Shown here: one piece after another, positions 1-8,498 of the stretch
How the letters are laid out: each line of letters begins with the position of its first letter
Numbering within the stretch: position 1 is the first letter of the stretch
Source of the DNA: Ramicandelaber brevisporus
Lineage: Eukaryota; Kickxellomycota; Ramicandelaberales; Ramicandelaberaceae
Length of the DNA: 18,696 nt
NCBI GenBank assembly: GCA_025201865.1
Contig: MU602748.1
Coordinates: forward strand, 29,237-47,932
Reading direction: 5' to 3'
Made by a program: the position numbers and the translations under genes
Notes under the pieces: generated by a model
What the model was told of the DNA's origin: nothing
Databases searched by the model: none
Seen by the model: the letters and a program-made list of their open reading frames with translations, nothing else

Positions 1-707
1 AATAGCATTGTAGAAATCTGCATCACCACGTTCCAGTGGGCAGTCGCTAGACAGAGCCCCGCGACGAATCCAAGCGTCAGCATTCGCGAGTACAAAATTA
101 AACAGACCAAGATATGGAACCAAATGACGAGGTATTCCATAGCACGAGAGGTTCATATCGATGCGACCATACGTTGATTTAGTCTCTGTGATGACAACAC
201 CACGAATCGGAGCACGATGGGAAAGAGATGATGGAGTGTAGCTACCAACAGACGGAAGTTCATCCACACGAACAAAGCGTACTGTAGTTGAAGGTATGGA
301 AATTGATGAGGCATCTGGTGGTGACGGCAGACTGTGGTAGTCGTCGGCGCTGAACTGAACCTTTGACGCCTTCATAGCTCGATCAATAATCTCACCACGC
401 TTTGATGCAAGATATGCAGTTATGTCATCTGACTGCTTTTGCTCATTGAGATGGTCAAGCAATAATGGTTCAACAATCTCTCCACATACACGCTTCTGAG
501 CCAGGTCTTGAAGCTTCATTTCGTGTTCATGTACCAGTTGCTGGGATGGGACTTCGATGAGCTCCAGACACGGCGCGTCGACAAAATATTGTTTGAATAC
601 ATCACGCCAGTACGAAATCGGTTCACGCTTCAGCTCTGCCCAAGTGTCCAATTCATCAGTTACTTTGGGTAATACCAATGGAGCATTTTCATATAGGAAT
701 TGAGCAG

Positions 708-804
<97 letters not shown>

Positions 805-2319
805 GGCTGAATGTTCTGTGAATGAGTAGAGATACTTGTTTTGTATGTGAGACAGAATATTGTTATGTACAACGACTTCTAGGCCCAGCTCCATGTTCTC
901 CCTAAGCAGCGTTAATCTGGCATCGATCATGTCATGAATACGAGCCAAATCCATCTTGTCATGCTCAGACGAGTCAAGTGAATCAGTCTTTGACATTGGT
1001 GCACTAAACCCATGATCAAGTACATGCTGTAGAACACTGCGGAATCGTTCATTAAATTCTCCACCATTAGGCGATTCTTCAGAGCAGTGTTTCACATCTA
1101 CACCAGAAAAGCTAATCCAGTACATCATACAGCCCACAAAATGTTGATAAACTTTAACTCTCGATGCCCAAGAACCTTCACTGTTGCTGTCATCTTCATC
1201 ATTGGCAGCACAGAATGAACTATAAAGTGGACCGTCATTCATACGAGTGAGAAGCACTAACAAAATATCGACTGTTATGAGCAGCTTGCTATCAGTTGGT
1301 ATACCAAACCAATGGTAATTGATCTTTGCTTCGTTATCGCTGCTATTCTCACATGGTACTTCGATACGAAGAGACTCAAAGTGTTTGACATTTGCTGGCC
1401 AGCGAGGAATGCAGACAGGACGAGGCAGAGCAGGCAGAGCAGACAGAGCAGGCAGAGGCTGTGGCATGTCAGAAGATGTCGTCTCGGTCATACCAAGCGG
1501 AGCCAGAAGATCACCATGGGCACCATCAATCGCATCAAACAGTGCCTCTGGTGTCAGTCCACTGCCACCGGTGATGGTGCACACCATGAATCTTGGATCA
1601 TAGTAGCGACGATGATACTCGATAATATCATGATTAGTCAGAGCCGGGATGACATCAGTGTCTCCACCATGATTGTAATGAAACGGACTGTCAGGTGGAG
1701 AAAGGTACTTTTCCATAAACCTGCGACAGATATAAGAGGCGTTCATATATTTTGAAAGCATCTCGCTGTACACTACTCCACCACCATTTCCATCTGGCTT
1801 GACATGATACACTTCTGTCACAAAGTTATCGTCGCTCAGCAGAGGATGCAGGACATGATCAAGCAGAATGGGCAGAAGCGAAAAAGTTGCCCCGGTACCA
1901 GCAGCAGTCAATATGTACACGGTACAATGATGGACGGTAAAGGCATTGAGATCGGTTGTACCAAGACGCGCGGCAGCTTCTTGCAGCGTGCCTGGCTTGG
2001 GATAGCGCTGAGAGCCCTTGAACACCAGGTGCTCGAGAGTATGAGGAATGCCACGGTCGTCTGGAGAAGAAGTTGGTACAGCCAGATTGATGTGGACCAT
2101 CGAGGAACCAGCATCAGTGAGCACGAAGCGCATACCAGACTTGTCATGGCGATACACTGCGGAGACTGCCACTTTGGACGAACCAGATCCAGCAGACGAG
2201 CTCTCAAAAGAGTCGCACTTTGATGACTCGAGCGTCCAGCCAGGACGCGAACCGCAGAGCAGCGGATGTGGTTTCTGCCGTTCTTGTTCGGCTGAAGTAA
2301 CAGCGGTGGCAGCAGGCAT
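1..2319 (-). CDS. M16-family zinc metalloprotease (SDD3/YOL098C-like), C-terminus off the window
   Basis: This gene is open from an ATG at 2317-2319 to the left edge (773 codons), so the last part of a roughly 1000-residue protein is missing. The zinc site is H93-T-L-E96-H97, inside 'GIPHTLEHLVFKGS'. The likely third ligand is E186 in 'GVVYSEM', after a stretch matching the family's 'NAWT..DHT.YT..TAG' segment (here NAFTVHHCTVYILTAAG). These motifs resemble the presequence-protease-like M16 branch of uncharacterised fungal zinc proteases (yeast YOL098C) more than mitochondrial processing peptidase. Family members cleave peptides inside a clam-shell made of two M16 halves. Residues 506-537 are 32 consecutive Asn. 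A short Leu/Pro/Ala repeat is encoded near 1424-1455. An in-frame TGA lies just upstream of the ATG, which supports this start unless a 5' exon is spliced on (see 2347-2610). The family call is firm; the physiological substrate is unknown. Confidence 0.88.
709..804 (-). repeat. Pure AAC trinucleotide tract encoding 32 Asn
   Basis: The plus strand reads GTT repeated 32 times without interruption. On the coding strand this is (AAC)32 in the frame of the M16 protease, giving poly-Asn at residues 506-537. It sits between the N-terminal protease half and the rest of the protein, where a linker insertion is tolerated. Exclusive use of AAC and no AAT suggests recent slippage expansion rather than old selected poly-Asn. 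Confidence 0.95.
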
Positions 2320-2882
2320 GGGAGAATCTCGGGTTGCAAATAGACACTGGTTCGTTTTTCACAAAGAGGTTATGGCAAGAAGGAGGAAACAGATCATGAT
2401 GAGCAAAGCACGAAGCGGAGAGGCGAGCGTTCAAAGTGTGGCTTGGAATCTCGTGGCTTTGTAAACTTTTGACATCCCCTCTCCAACTCGGGCACATGCG
2501 GAGAGAGAGACAGAAAATCAACAACCGAATTAACAGTGTATTTGGAGACGAGGAGGTTTAAGTGTTACCATGGTGTAAATACAGTTACAGTCTGGGGGTT
2601 GCTCACCTACCTGTTTGACAGCGACATGACGAGCTGAAGGTATCACCGAGATGGGAGGAACTTGAGTTACTGACTGCAGTTCCCAGTCAGCGAGTGTAAT
2701 CGACATCAGCAGTAGTGGATCATGGCAGTTCATACTCCAGACGAACTCATCTTCAACAAATCGACATGATTGTCGACGAGATATGTGTTCTAACTCATGG
2801 TATCTGTTCGTATCACAATCTGTTTGTTTCTTTCTTCATCAAACTCAAACAGTGTTTTTTTTATTCTGATTTTATTTTCGTG
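2320..2882. promoter_or_regulatory. Divergent intergenic region between the M16 protease and DUF1963 genes
   Basis: The two flanking genes point away from each other, so both promoters should lie here. A T-rich run (TTTTTTTTATTCTGATTTTATTTT) sits directly before the DUF1963 ATG and probably belongs to its leader. The minus-strand candidate first exon of the M16 gene (2611-2733) also lies here. I see no convincing TATA box or named factor site. Confidence 0.5.
2347..2610 (-). other. Candidate 5' intron of the M16 protease gene
   Basis: On the minus strand an ATG at 2731-2733 opens 41 codons that end CAG, followed by a strong donor GTAGGTGAG at 2610. A pyrimidine-rich stretch leads to an acceptor ending AACCAG at 2347. 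Donor and acceptor are both phase 0, so splicing would add 50 residues to the N-terminus of the M16 protein, in frame. The added peptide contains no motif I recognise, and the M16 domain is complete without it. This could be a real first exon, a 5'UTR intron or chance. Confidence 0.35.
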
Positions 2883-3770
2883 ATGGCTGACACATCTTCA
2901 CTACCACCAACGACGCGTTTCAGCTCGTATGTGCAGCCAGCGCTGATTCCCATCGTCTCCGAGGCTCGTCATCAGCAGCAACAGCAGACCAAGTTCTCAA
3001 CTGCTTCTGCTCCTGCTTCTGCTCCTGCTGCTGCCGGCAGCTCCTCAGCTGAAATCACGCGCTCTCGTTTCGGTGGAAGCGTAATGTACACTTTGCCAAC
3101 TGACCGCACGTGGCCAAGCTGTGGACAATGCGATGAACCAATGGCATTCATGCTGCAGGTTGATTTGGACAAGGCGCTGCCACTAGCATCGACGTCGCCG
3201 ACTATTGAGGACGAAGATGGCAAGGAAACCATCAGCAAGTCAGCGGGACTGTTGCAGCTGTGGGCTTGCCCAAACTGCCAAGTTGATGCCTCGGATCCAT
3301 TCCATCCGAATGGCGCACTTCTCCGCACAGTGTTCCCATCAAAGCAAGTCAAACTGAGTGCATCAACTGGCGACGAGCCAAGCACATTGGTTCCACCTGA
3401 GGAGGCAACTGTGTATCCACAATTCAACATTGGCAACTTCGATTCAACCACCGAAGTGCCAACTGCTCAGCAGCTGTACGACTTGAACGAGCTTGACTTG
3501 GGCGATCAGACGGACATTGACTACATGCGTGCAAACCGCGGCAAGTTTGCATTCGGCGGCACCAAGTTTGGAGGATGGCCCACTTGGATTCAAGACGATG
3601 AAACACCGGCAAATTGCCCGAGAAATGAATGCAGTGGAAAGCTGCGGTTTGTGATGCAGGTGTGTGAGGACAAGTACTTGCCGCGAGAATGGGGCGACAT
3701 GGGTATGGCGTACATTCACCAGTGTACGGAACACCCAGATGTAGTGTCCCTTGTGTGGCAGTGTTCTTGA
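2883..3770 (+). CDS. DUF1963 / YwqG-like protein with paired CxxC motifs
   Basis: The protein has 295 residues and starts at the first ATG after a T-rich leader. The reading frame extends upstream, but only through non-coding-looking sequence with no convincing Met. After a low-complexity Gln/Ala/Ser N-terminus (about 1-55), the pattern 'SRFGGS..(x)LP....WP.CGQC..PM.FMLQVDL' at 61-95 matches the start of DUF1963 domains. 'KFGGWPTWIQ' at 228-237 matches the second half-repeat. C80/C83 and C129/C132 form two CxxC knuckles that could bind zinc. More Cys pairs occur at C245/C250 and C281/C294. No transmembrane segment or signal peptide is seen, so it is probably intracellular. The molecular function of this family is not established. 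The Cys pairs gave a passing resemblance to PDCD2-type proteins, but the FGG.P..Q motifs fit DUF1963 better. Confidence 0.75.
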   Translation: MADTSSLPPTTRFSSYVQPALIPIVSEARHQQQQQTKFSTASAPASAPAAAGSSSAEITRSRFGGSVMYTLPTDRTWPSCGQCDEPMAFMLQVDLDKALPLASTSPTIEDEDGKETISKSAGLLQLWACPNCQVDASDPFHPNGALLRTVFPSKQVKLSASTGDEPSTLVPPEEATVYPQFNIGNFDSTTEVPTAQQLYDLNELDLGDQTDIDYMRANRGKFAFGGTKFGGWPTWIQDDETPANCPRNECSGKLRFVMQVCEDKYLPREWGDMGMAYIHQCTEHPDVVSLVWQCS

Positions 3771-4150
3771 TTAAGTGTACCTATCCCACTCTCTCTTTAT
3801 TGTTGTTGATTGCTGCTGTTTTAAAAATAACACAGAGTAGCTTCTCGGTTCAAGCGATGTCTCCTTGAAAGTTGCTCGAGAATGTGGTCATGGAGAAAGG
3901 AATGCTGTGGTGTATCTCATTCATTCTCGCTGTTTTATCGGCGTGTGTGTGTACGTGTGTGCGTTTGTGTGCTTTTGTGTGTGTGTGTGTGTGTGTTTTG
4001 CCTGCGTCGCTTTGTCGTTGGTCCATCTTCCTCTCACCTTGACTTCTAACACCCACCACCACCACAACCACAGCTTCCTCGTAGCTCATCACCTTTAAAC
4101 GTAGACAGACCACCATAGATCAACCTCACGCTTGCGCGCGCTGCTTACAG
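3771..4150. other. Intergenic region with (GT)n microsatellite; 3' end of DUF1963 gene and leader of the CTLH gene
   Basis: No gene is supported here. It holds the 3' flank of the DUF1963 gene, with no canonical AATAAA seen. A GT-rich microsatellite follows at about 3943-3996, then a pyrimidine-rich stretch and ACC/CAC repeats. The last bases, CTTACAG directly before the next ATG, resemble a splice acceptor. A 5'UTR intron of the CTLH gene is therefore possible. I found no matching coding exon upstream. Confidence 0.55.
3943..3996. repeat. (GT)n-rich microsatellite
   Basis: Alternating GT interrupted by AC, GC, TTT and CTTTT, ending in a clean run of about eleven GT units. It is non-coding; the 88- and 77-residue reading frames over it are repeat artefacts. 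Confidence 0.85.
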
Positions 4151-5863
4151 ATGGCGAGTCGACCAGTTGGTTCTTCCGAGCTGGAGGCAGCTGGCGCCAG
4201 CGGTGGCGATGAGAGACGCCGTCGAGCGTTCAAACCAGTAGGCGGCACAGAGGCTGTCATTTTTGATTTCCTAGTTCGTCGCGGGTGCATCCAGTCTGCA
4301 CTAGCTCTCGCAAACACAGCCGGTGCTGACAACTGCGTTCCAAAGCACTACGCATGTCTCGCCGAGTCAAACCCTGCAATGACATCAACTGCAACATTCA
4401 CTTCATCGTCAATACAGCAACTCGACTCGCCTCATCAACAACAGCAACAGCACCAACACTATCAGCAGCATCATCAGCAACAACAGCATGGCTCCAATTA
4501 CTCATCAATCGGAGGATGTGCTCATAGTGTCCCCGGTGCAGGAGGTGACGTCAAAGCCATGGACATTGACAATGAGTCATCAGCGAGCGGCAGGCGCTAT
4601 CGAAAGCACGCAGATTCCAGTGTTGCCACAACAATGCGCGATGAACAGCAGTCGAGTGATCCTGGATCTCGATTAATTGCGCAGCCACACAGTCCGTCAT
4701 TGCGTGCCGGCATGGCCACAAACCCATCAGCAAACAGTGTTGGCTCATCATTCAATGGCTACTCAAATGGCACATCTTTTGCTCTGCAGCAAGGTTCGTC
4801 AGCTATTCCGAATGACTGTAGATTACAGCAATCTGAGAGACCGTCAAAGTTACTTCGACTGGGATCAGGCTCAATCAGTTACTCATCGATTGAATTTGTC
4901 CAATTGTTTTCACATCATCGACAGCACATTAAGTCCCTCATTAATAATGGACATCCTCAAAAGGCTATCGAGACCATAGCCACTCAATTTCCAAGTGTAT
5001 TGGGAGATATCAGGGCACAGTTTGCCTCATTCAGCCTGAAACAGCTGCATGCATACATGTCTTCATCATCAAATTCATCATCATCACTATTATCAGCAAA
5101 TTCAGTACTATCATCATCATTATCGTATTCGCATCAAGTGCCACTCTCAAGCGATGCTAGTGAAGATACGCCGATAGCGCTGAAGGAGAGTCATCAAAAC
5201 GCAATTGGTTTGTTACACTCAGCATATCCGACAATGACTCAATTCCACCAACTATATCGCAGATTCAGATTAGAATGTTTAGTGTTTATTGAATTGATCA
5301 GAACTGGAAATGTCAGTGAGGCCCAGATTCATGGAAAGTCTAAATTTCACTTGTTTCACGCAGAGCTCAAACGATGGGAGACTCTGGCGACGGAACGAGT
5401 CAGACTCAATATATCTGCACCTACAACAGACTCATTAGTGCAGGACTTGCTGTCGCCTCGCCAAGTTTTGGATAAAATCAGGCTAATTGGCAAAGCAATC
5501 ACCGAGATTAGTGGATTATTTGTGTATACTCAGCCGAGCCTCTCTCCATTGCAGCATCTACTATCGCCAGAATACAAACTTGACATTGCGAATGAGATTG
5601 ACAAGGCTATTGTGGAAGCTGCTTTGGGCGGCAAGGACTCGCTGCTGGAAAAGAGCATTAAGCAAGTGGCTGTGCTGGATGGCGAGCTGAATAGACTGAA
5701 GTCAAACAACGCCACAAGCGGTGTAAAGACACAATCGCACACTCACCATGGTCGGCGAGCACGCGCGGCTGGATCAGGCACAGTTGTGTCTTACTACAAT
5801 TTAACGAGAGCCTGGAGTTTCTCTTCGTTCATTAATGATGATAATGATCACTCATCTAACTAG
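4151..5863 (+). CDS. RanBPM/GID-type LisH-CTLH-CRA protein without SPRY domain
   Basis: This is a 570-residue protein. A LisH motif lies at about 33-62 ('VIFDFLVRRGCIQSALALA'). CTLH lies at about 246-305 ('RQHIKSLINNGHPQKAIETI', then FPSVL). A CRA domain lies at about 370-520, with 'ECLVFIELIRTGNVSEA' at its start and LFVYTQPSLSPLQHLL matching the 'LFAYPDP..SP...LL' segment of RanBP9/10. In animals and yeast such proteins form the scaffold of the CTLH/GID E3 ubiquitin ligase. Two things are unusual. LisH and CTLH, normally adjacent, are separated by about 185 residues of Gln/His/Ser-rich sequence, and there is no SPRY domain upstream, which RanBP9/10 and yeast Gid1 have. The alternative is a GID8-like subunit with inserts. 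A second Ser-rich insert lies between CTLH and CRA. The protein is probably nuclear/cytosolic. Confidence 0.82.
   Translation: MASRPVGSSELEAAGASGGDERRRRAFKPVGGTEAVIFDFLVRRGCIQSALALANTAGADNCVPKHYACLAESNPAMTSTATFTSSSIQQLDSPHQQQQQHQHYQQHHQQQQHGSNYSSIGGCAHSVPGAGGDVKAMDIDNESSASGRRYRKHADSSVATTMRDEQQSSDPGSRLIAQPHSPSLRAGMATNPSANSVGSSFNGYSNGTSFALQQGSSAIPNDCRLQQSERPSKLLRLGSGSISYSSIEFVQLFSHHRQHIKSLINNGHPQKAIETIATQFPSVLGDIRAQFASFSLKQLHAYMSSSSNSSSSLLSANSVLSSSLSYSHQVPLSSDASEDTPIALKESHQNAIGLLHSAYPTMTQFHQLYRRFRLECLVFIELIRTGNVSEAQIHGKSKFHLFHAELKRWETLATERVRLNISAPTTDSLVQDLLSPRQVLDKIRLIGKAITEISGLFVYTQPSLSPLQHLLSPEYKLDIANEIDKAIVEAALGGKDSLLEKSIKQVAVLDGELNRLKSNNATSGVKTQSHTHHGRRARAAGSGTVVSYYNLTRAWSFSSFINDDNDHSSN
4432..4494 (+). 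repeat. CAA/CAG/CAT-rich tract encoding Gln/His-rich segment
   Basis: Imperfect CAR/CAY repeats inside the CTLH gene encode mixed Gln and His runs. They form part of the insert between LisH and CTLH. Confidence 0.8.
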
Positions 5864-6308
5864 TTAAGCATATAATAATTCATTTACTCTGTATAACAAC
5901 AACAACGACTACTACTTTGTCATCTTACACTTTGCCTGACTTCACATTAGGCTTCAGTTTGTTTCTTTTTCTCTTCATTTGTTTTCCTTTGTTTTCCCTT
6001 GTTGTTTTTCTTTTTTTAAAAGTACACTTCATTCAGTTCAACAGTATGTATCATTGTGACAGTAAGCATAATTGATTGAAGATGGACATGCAATTGAAAT
6101 GTGACGCAAGCAAGACAAGCAAGCAAGCAAGACACAGAATTCTGAGATTACGCGTCCTGTTTTCTGCTTTTGTTGTTGTTTTTATTTTTACACACACAAC
6201 AACGACGCAATCAACTTGAATCAACCTTCTTCCTCGACAGCTAGCCAGCGATCGACAGCTACAACAGTTACAGCAGCAGTTACAGCAGCAGTTAAACGCG
6301 TATAAACA
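5864..6308. promoter_or_regulatory. Intergenic region upstream of PSMA5
   Basis: No gene is seen. The left part is the 3' flank of the CTLH gene, followed by a long T-rich stretch (about 5950-6020). A CAAG tetranucleotide repeat lies around 6109-6131. The last 60 bases contain a tandem near-repeat of TTACAGCAGCAG just before the PSMA5 ATG, which is in the context TAAACAATG. A pyrimidine-rich stretch ending in CGACAG at about 6240 could be a 5'UTR splice acceptor, but I see no clear donor. Confidence 0.5.
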
Positions 6309-7043
6309 ATGTTCCAGAGCCGCTCAGAGTACGACAGAGGCGTCAACACCTTCTCCCCCGAAGGCCGTTTGTTCCAAGTTGAGTATGCGATTGAGGCAAT
6401 CAAGCTCGGCTCGACTGCCATTGGCATCAAGACGCGCGAGGGTGTAGTTCTGGCTGTCGAGAAGCGTCTCGCGTCTTCCCTCATTGTCCCAACCTCCATC
6501 GAAAAGATTCTGACCATTGACTCTCATATCGGATGCGCCATGTCTGGATTAACAGCCGACGCTCGCACCATTGTTGAGCATGCCCGCACTGAATGCCAAT
6601 CCCACTTCTTTACCTACGATGAAAAGATCAAGGTTGGCAGCGTCACTCAGTCCATTTGTGATTTGGCACTGCAGTTTGGAGAAGGTGCAGAGGGCGAAGA
6701 GCCGATGATGAGTCGTCCATTCGGTGTTGCTCTCTTGATTGGTGGAATTGACGAGGCTGAGGGTCCTCAACTGTACGCCACCGATCCATCCGGCACTTTT
6801 GTGAGATACCAGGCCAAGGCCATTGGTGCTGGCTCAGAAGGTGCTCAAACTGAGCTGCAGCAGCTGTATCATGATCAGATGACTTTGCACGATGCCGAGC
6901 GTGCTGCATTGAGAATCCTGAAGGAGGTTATGGAAGAGAAGATTAACTCGATCAACGTAGAAATGGCATCGATTACTCCAGAGCGTGGCATGCATGTTTA
7001 CACAGAAGCCGAGATTCGTGAAGCTGTTGCTCGCATGGCCTAA
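6309..7043 (+). CDS. PSMA5: 20S proteasome subunit alpha type-5
   Basis: The protein has 244 residues, close to the family's roughly 241, and is complete from the first ATG. The N-terminal proteasome-alpha signature is intact ('[20 protein letters not shown]', then [15 protein letters not shown]). Conserved alpha-5 segments follow: '[18 protein letters not shown]', '[16 protein letters not shown]' and '[19 protein letters not shown]'. The N-terminal tail with the [10 protein letters not shown] motif forms part of the alpha-ring gate of the 20S core. Alpha subunits are structural and carry no catalytic Thr. The gene converges on the cupredoxin gene with only 114 bases between the stop codons. 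It is intronless here and expected to be essential and constitutive. Confidence 0.97.
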   Translation: MFQSRSEYDRGVNTFSPEGRLFQVEYAIEAIKLGSTAIGIKTREGVVLAVEKRLASSLIVPTSIEKILTIDSHIGCAMSGLTADARTIVEHARTECQSHFFTYDEKIKVGSVTQSICDLALQFGEGAEGEEPMMSRPFGVALLIGGIDEAEGPQLYATDPSGTFVRYQAKAIGAGSEGAQTELQQLYHDQMTLHDAERAALRILKEVMEEKINSINVEMASITPERGMHVYTEAEIREAVARMA

Positions 7044-7054
7044 ATGTTGAACCT

Positions 7055-7093
7055 TGAACTTTGGGCCATTAACTTTGAACTTTGAACTTTGAT
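7055..7093. repeat. TTGAACT heptamer repeats in the convergent 3' gap
   Basis: Several copies of (C/T)TTGAACTT, three of them nearly contiguous at 7071-7093, lie just after the PSMA5 stop in the 114-base gap before the opposing cupredoxin stop. No AATAAA is present, so 3'-end formation for both genes must use a variant signal such as AATAAT near 7120. Confidence 0.6.
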
Positions 7094-7157
7094 TTAAAAA
7101 CAAAAACACTAAAAACAACAATAATAAGGAAAGCAAACTAATAGATAGACACTCAAG

Positions 7158-7934
7158 TTAAGCTGCGATGACGATGGTGCCGCGGCCGTCAGAAGTGAGT
7201 GGGTTGCACCAGCCTTCATAGTAGTAGCCAACGCTGCCAACTCCAGTAAATGTGAGTGTGGTTGATGAGTATCCGTGCAGGCTGCCAGTGTCAAATCCAT
7301 TGGCCAGCTTGGAGCACGAGCCAGCAGACACTGCTTGAACCAAATGCAAGCCAACAAAGGAATCAAACAGCCAGGTCACCTTATCGCCCGGCCGCACAGT
7401 AATGCTGTTTGGTGTGAAGCGAACAGAGCCGTTATCGAGACGCTGGGCACGCACAATGTACTGCTTCTGGCCAGAGCCGAGGAAATCATAGCCGTAGTAG
7501 CCTGGAATGGAGTTTTGCATAATGTACAGATCGTTGCTCGTCTTCTGAGTGGTTTCTTGGACTGGTGCAGATGGGGATGGAGACGGAGATGGGCTTGATG
7601 GAGCATTGGTTGCCGAGACGGCGGAGTCAGCAGCTGGAGCAGCTGGAGCAGCTGGAGCAGCAATGGCAGCAGCAGAGGCGGCAGCGGCAGATTGATTGGT
7701 GTCATCGGTAGTGGATGGATTGGGCGCCAAATCCTGGCTGGGAGTACCTTCGCCCGTCATATGCATTGAAGAGTCTGGCATAGCCATTGGTGGCAGTGGC
7801 CCTGGGAATGGCATCTCGCGACCAAAGTCCTCAACCATTGAGGCTGGCGGCGCATTCTCTTCGCCAGCTTGAGGTGATGCGAATACAACTCCGCAACTAG
7901 CGACAACGAGAGCCAAAAGTGGTGATACAATCAT
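7158..7934 (-). CDS. Secreted cupredoxin-fold protein, copper site apparently lost
   Basis: The protein has 258 residues. It has an N-terminal signal peptide (about 1-20, MIVSPLLALVVASCGVVFAS) and a long Pro/Ala/Ser/Met-rich stalk (about 21-135). A C-terminal plastocyanin-like domain follows at about 158-256 ('VRFTPNSITVRPGDKVTWLF', LHLVQ, CSKLANGF, YYYEGWCNPL, GTIVI). The order of motifs matches fungal extracellular Ser-rich cupredoxins. H197 fits the first copper ligand. The downstream region that normally supplies Cys, His and Met reads YYYEGWCNPLTSDGRG. C207 and C243 fit the conserved structural disulfide, while the Cys, second His and Met ligands appear absent. It is probably secreted or wall-associated, with a glycosylated stalk and no type 1 copper. 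The ligand comparison is from memory of the family pattern, without an alignment. Confidence 0.75.
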   Translation of the reverse strand: MIVSPLLALVVASCGVVFASPQAGEENAPPASMVEDFGREMPFPGPLPPMAMPDSSMHMTGEGTPSQDLAPNPSTTDDTNQSAAAASAAAIAAPAAPAAPAADSAVSATNAPSSPSPSPSPSAPVQETTQKTSNDLYIMQNSIPGYYGYDFLGSGQKQYIVRAQRLDNGSVRFTPNSITVRPGDKVTWLFDSFVGLHLVQAVSAGSCSKLANGFDTGSLHGYSSTTLTFTGVGSVGYYYEGWCNPLTSDGRGTIVIAA

Positions 7935-8498
7935 TGCTGTTATTGATGTGGTTTGTTGTGGCTGTTGTTGTTAATGAAAAAGAAAACTAGCTGAACGAAA
8001 GAGAGTCAAGTTGGACTAAACCAAATCAAACCAACCCAACTCAAACAGGACAGATGGTGACGGATGTATGGCAGTCTATCAGCGCTGTTTCGACGCATGA
8101 TAAATTTAAGGAGGTTGGATCCTGCATGCAAGTTGCTTCAAAGTAGACATCGCTAGTGGCGCCACTGACTCTCTAGTGACACACTGATCATCGCAGCTAC
8201 GTGATTGCAGTACATTCGATGCCACGTTGCCATCCCTCAGGTAAATGCTGGCATTCAGTGTCGAGGTCAAAGTCAAATACAATGACTTTTATTGGATGTG
8301 GATCGTGATATTAAATTCGCATTTATCATCATGGGAGTTTTCTGTAGGAGTGCAGCCCACAAAAGTGTACTTTTTCCCCCCGCCAAAAACTTTCTGAGCG
8401 TCTTCAAGTTTCAAAAGGCACACATATTCTAGGACAGCTTTAATCGCTTTGAATGAGGGAAAGATGATTATCAAAGAGATGACAGAGACTATAAATTA
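7935..8498. promoter_or_regulatory. Upstream region of the cupredoxin gene and 3' flank of the Cys-rich gene
   Basis: No gene is called. The left part should hold the cupredoxin promoter on the minus strand, with an AT-rich TTAAATTTATCA (minus strand) around 8099-8110. A 12-base perfect palindrome lies at 8155-8166. The right part (8289-8474) is a minus-strand open frame without an ATG that ends with a stop overlapping a minus-strand AATAAA, the likely polyadenylation signal of the Cys-rich gene. Confidence 0.5.
8155..8166. repeat. 12-bp perfect palindrome AGTGGCGCCACT
   Basis: Each half, AGTGGC and GCCACT, is the exact reverse complement of the other. It lies about 220 bases upstream of the cupredoxin start and could be a dimeric factor site. 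A palindrome of this length can also occur by chance. Confidence 0.4.

Noticed and set aside
660-872. Poly-Thr frame over the GTT repeat
   Set aside because: It is a shadow of the M16 protease read in another frame; the long open frame gives poly-Asn.
1312-2464. Several plus-strand frames over the M16 gene
   Set aside because: They lie opposite a protease frame with HxxEH and other family motifs and show no family features themselves.
2715-2882. Upstream extension of the DUF1963 protein
   Set aside because: No ATG is at the frame's beginning and the residues read like an untranslated T-rich leader.
2883-3770. PDCD2-like assignment
   Set aside because: CxxC pairs suggested it, but FGG.P...WP and FGGWP.WIQ motifs are those of DUF1963.
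3844-4116. Open frames over the (GT)n microsatellite
   Set aside because: Composition is dictated by the repeat (Val/Cys or Thr/His runs).
8289-8474. Second exon of the Cys-rich gene as the main annotation
   Set aside because: Reading through the donor-like site gives CPNGKC, matching the closing motif of every other module, and keeps an even Cys count. Kept only as a possible alternative splice form.
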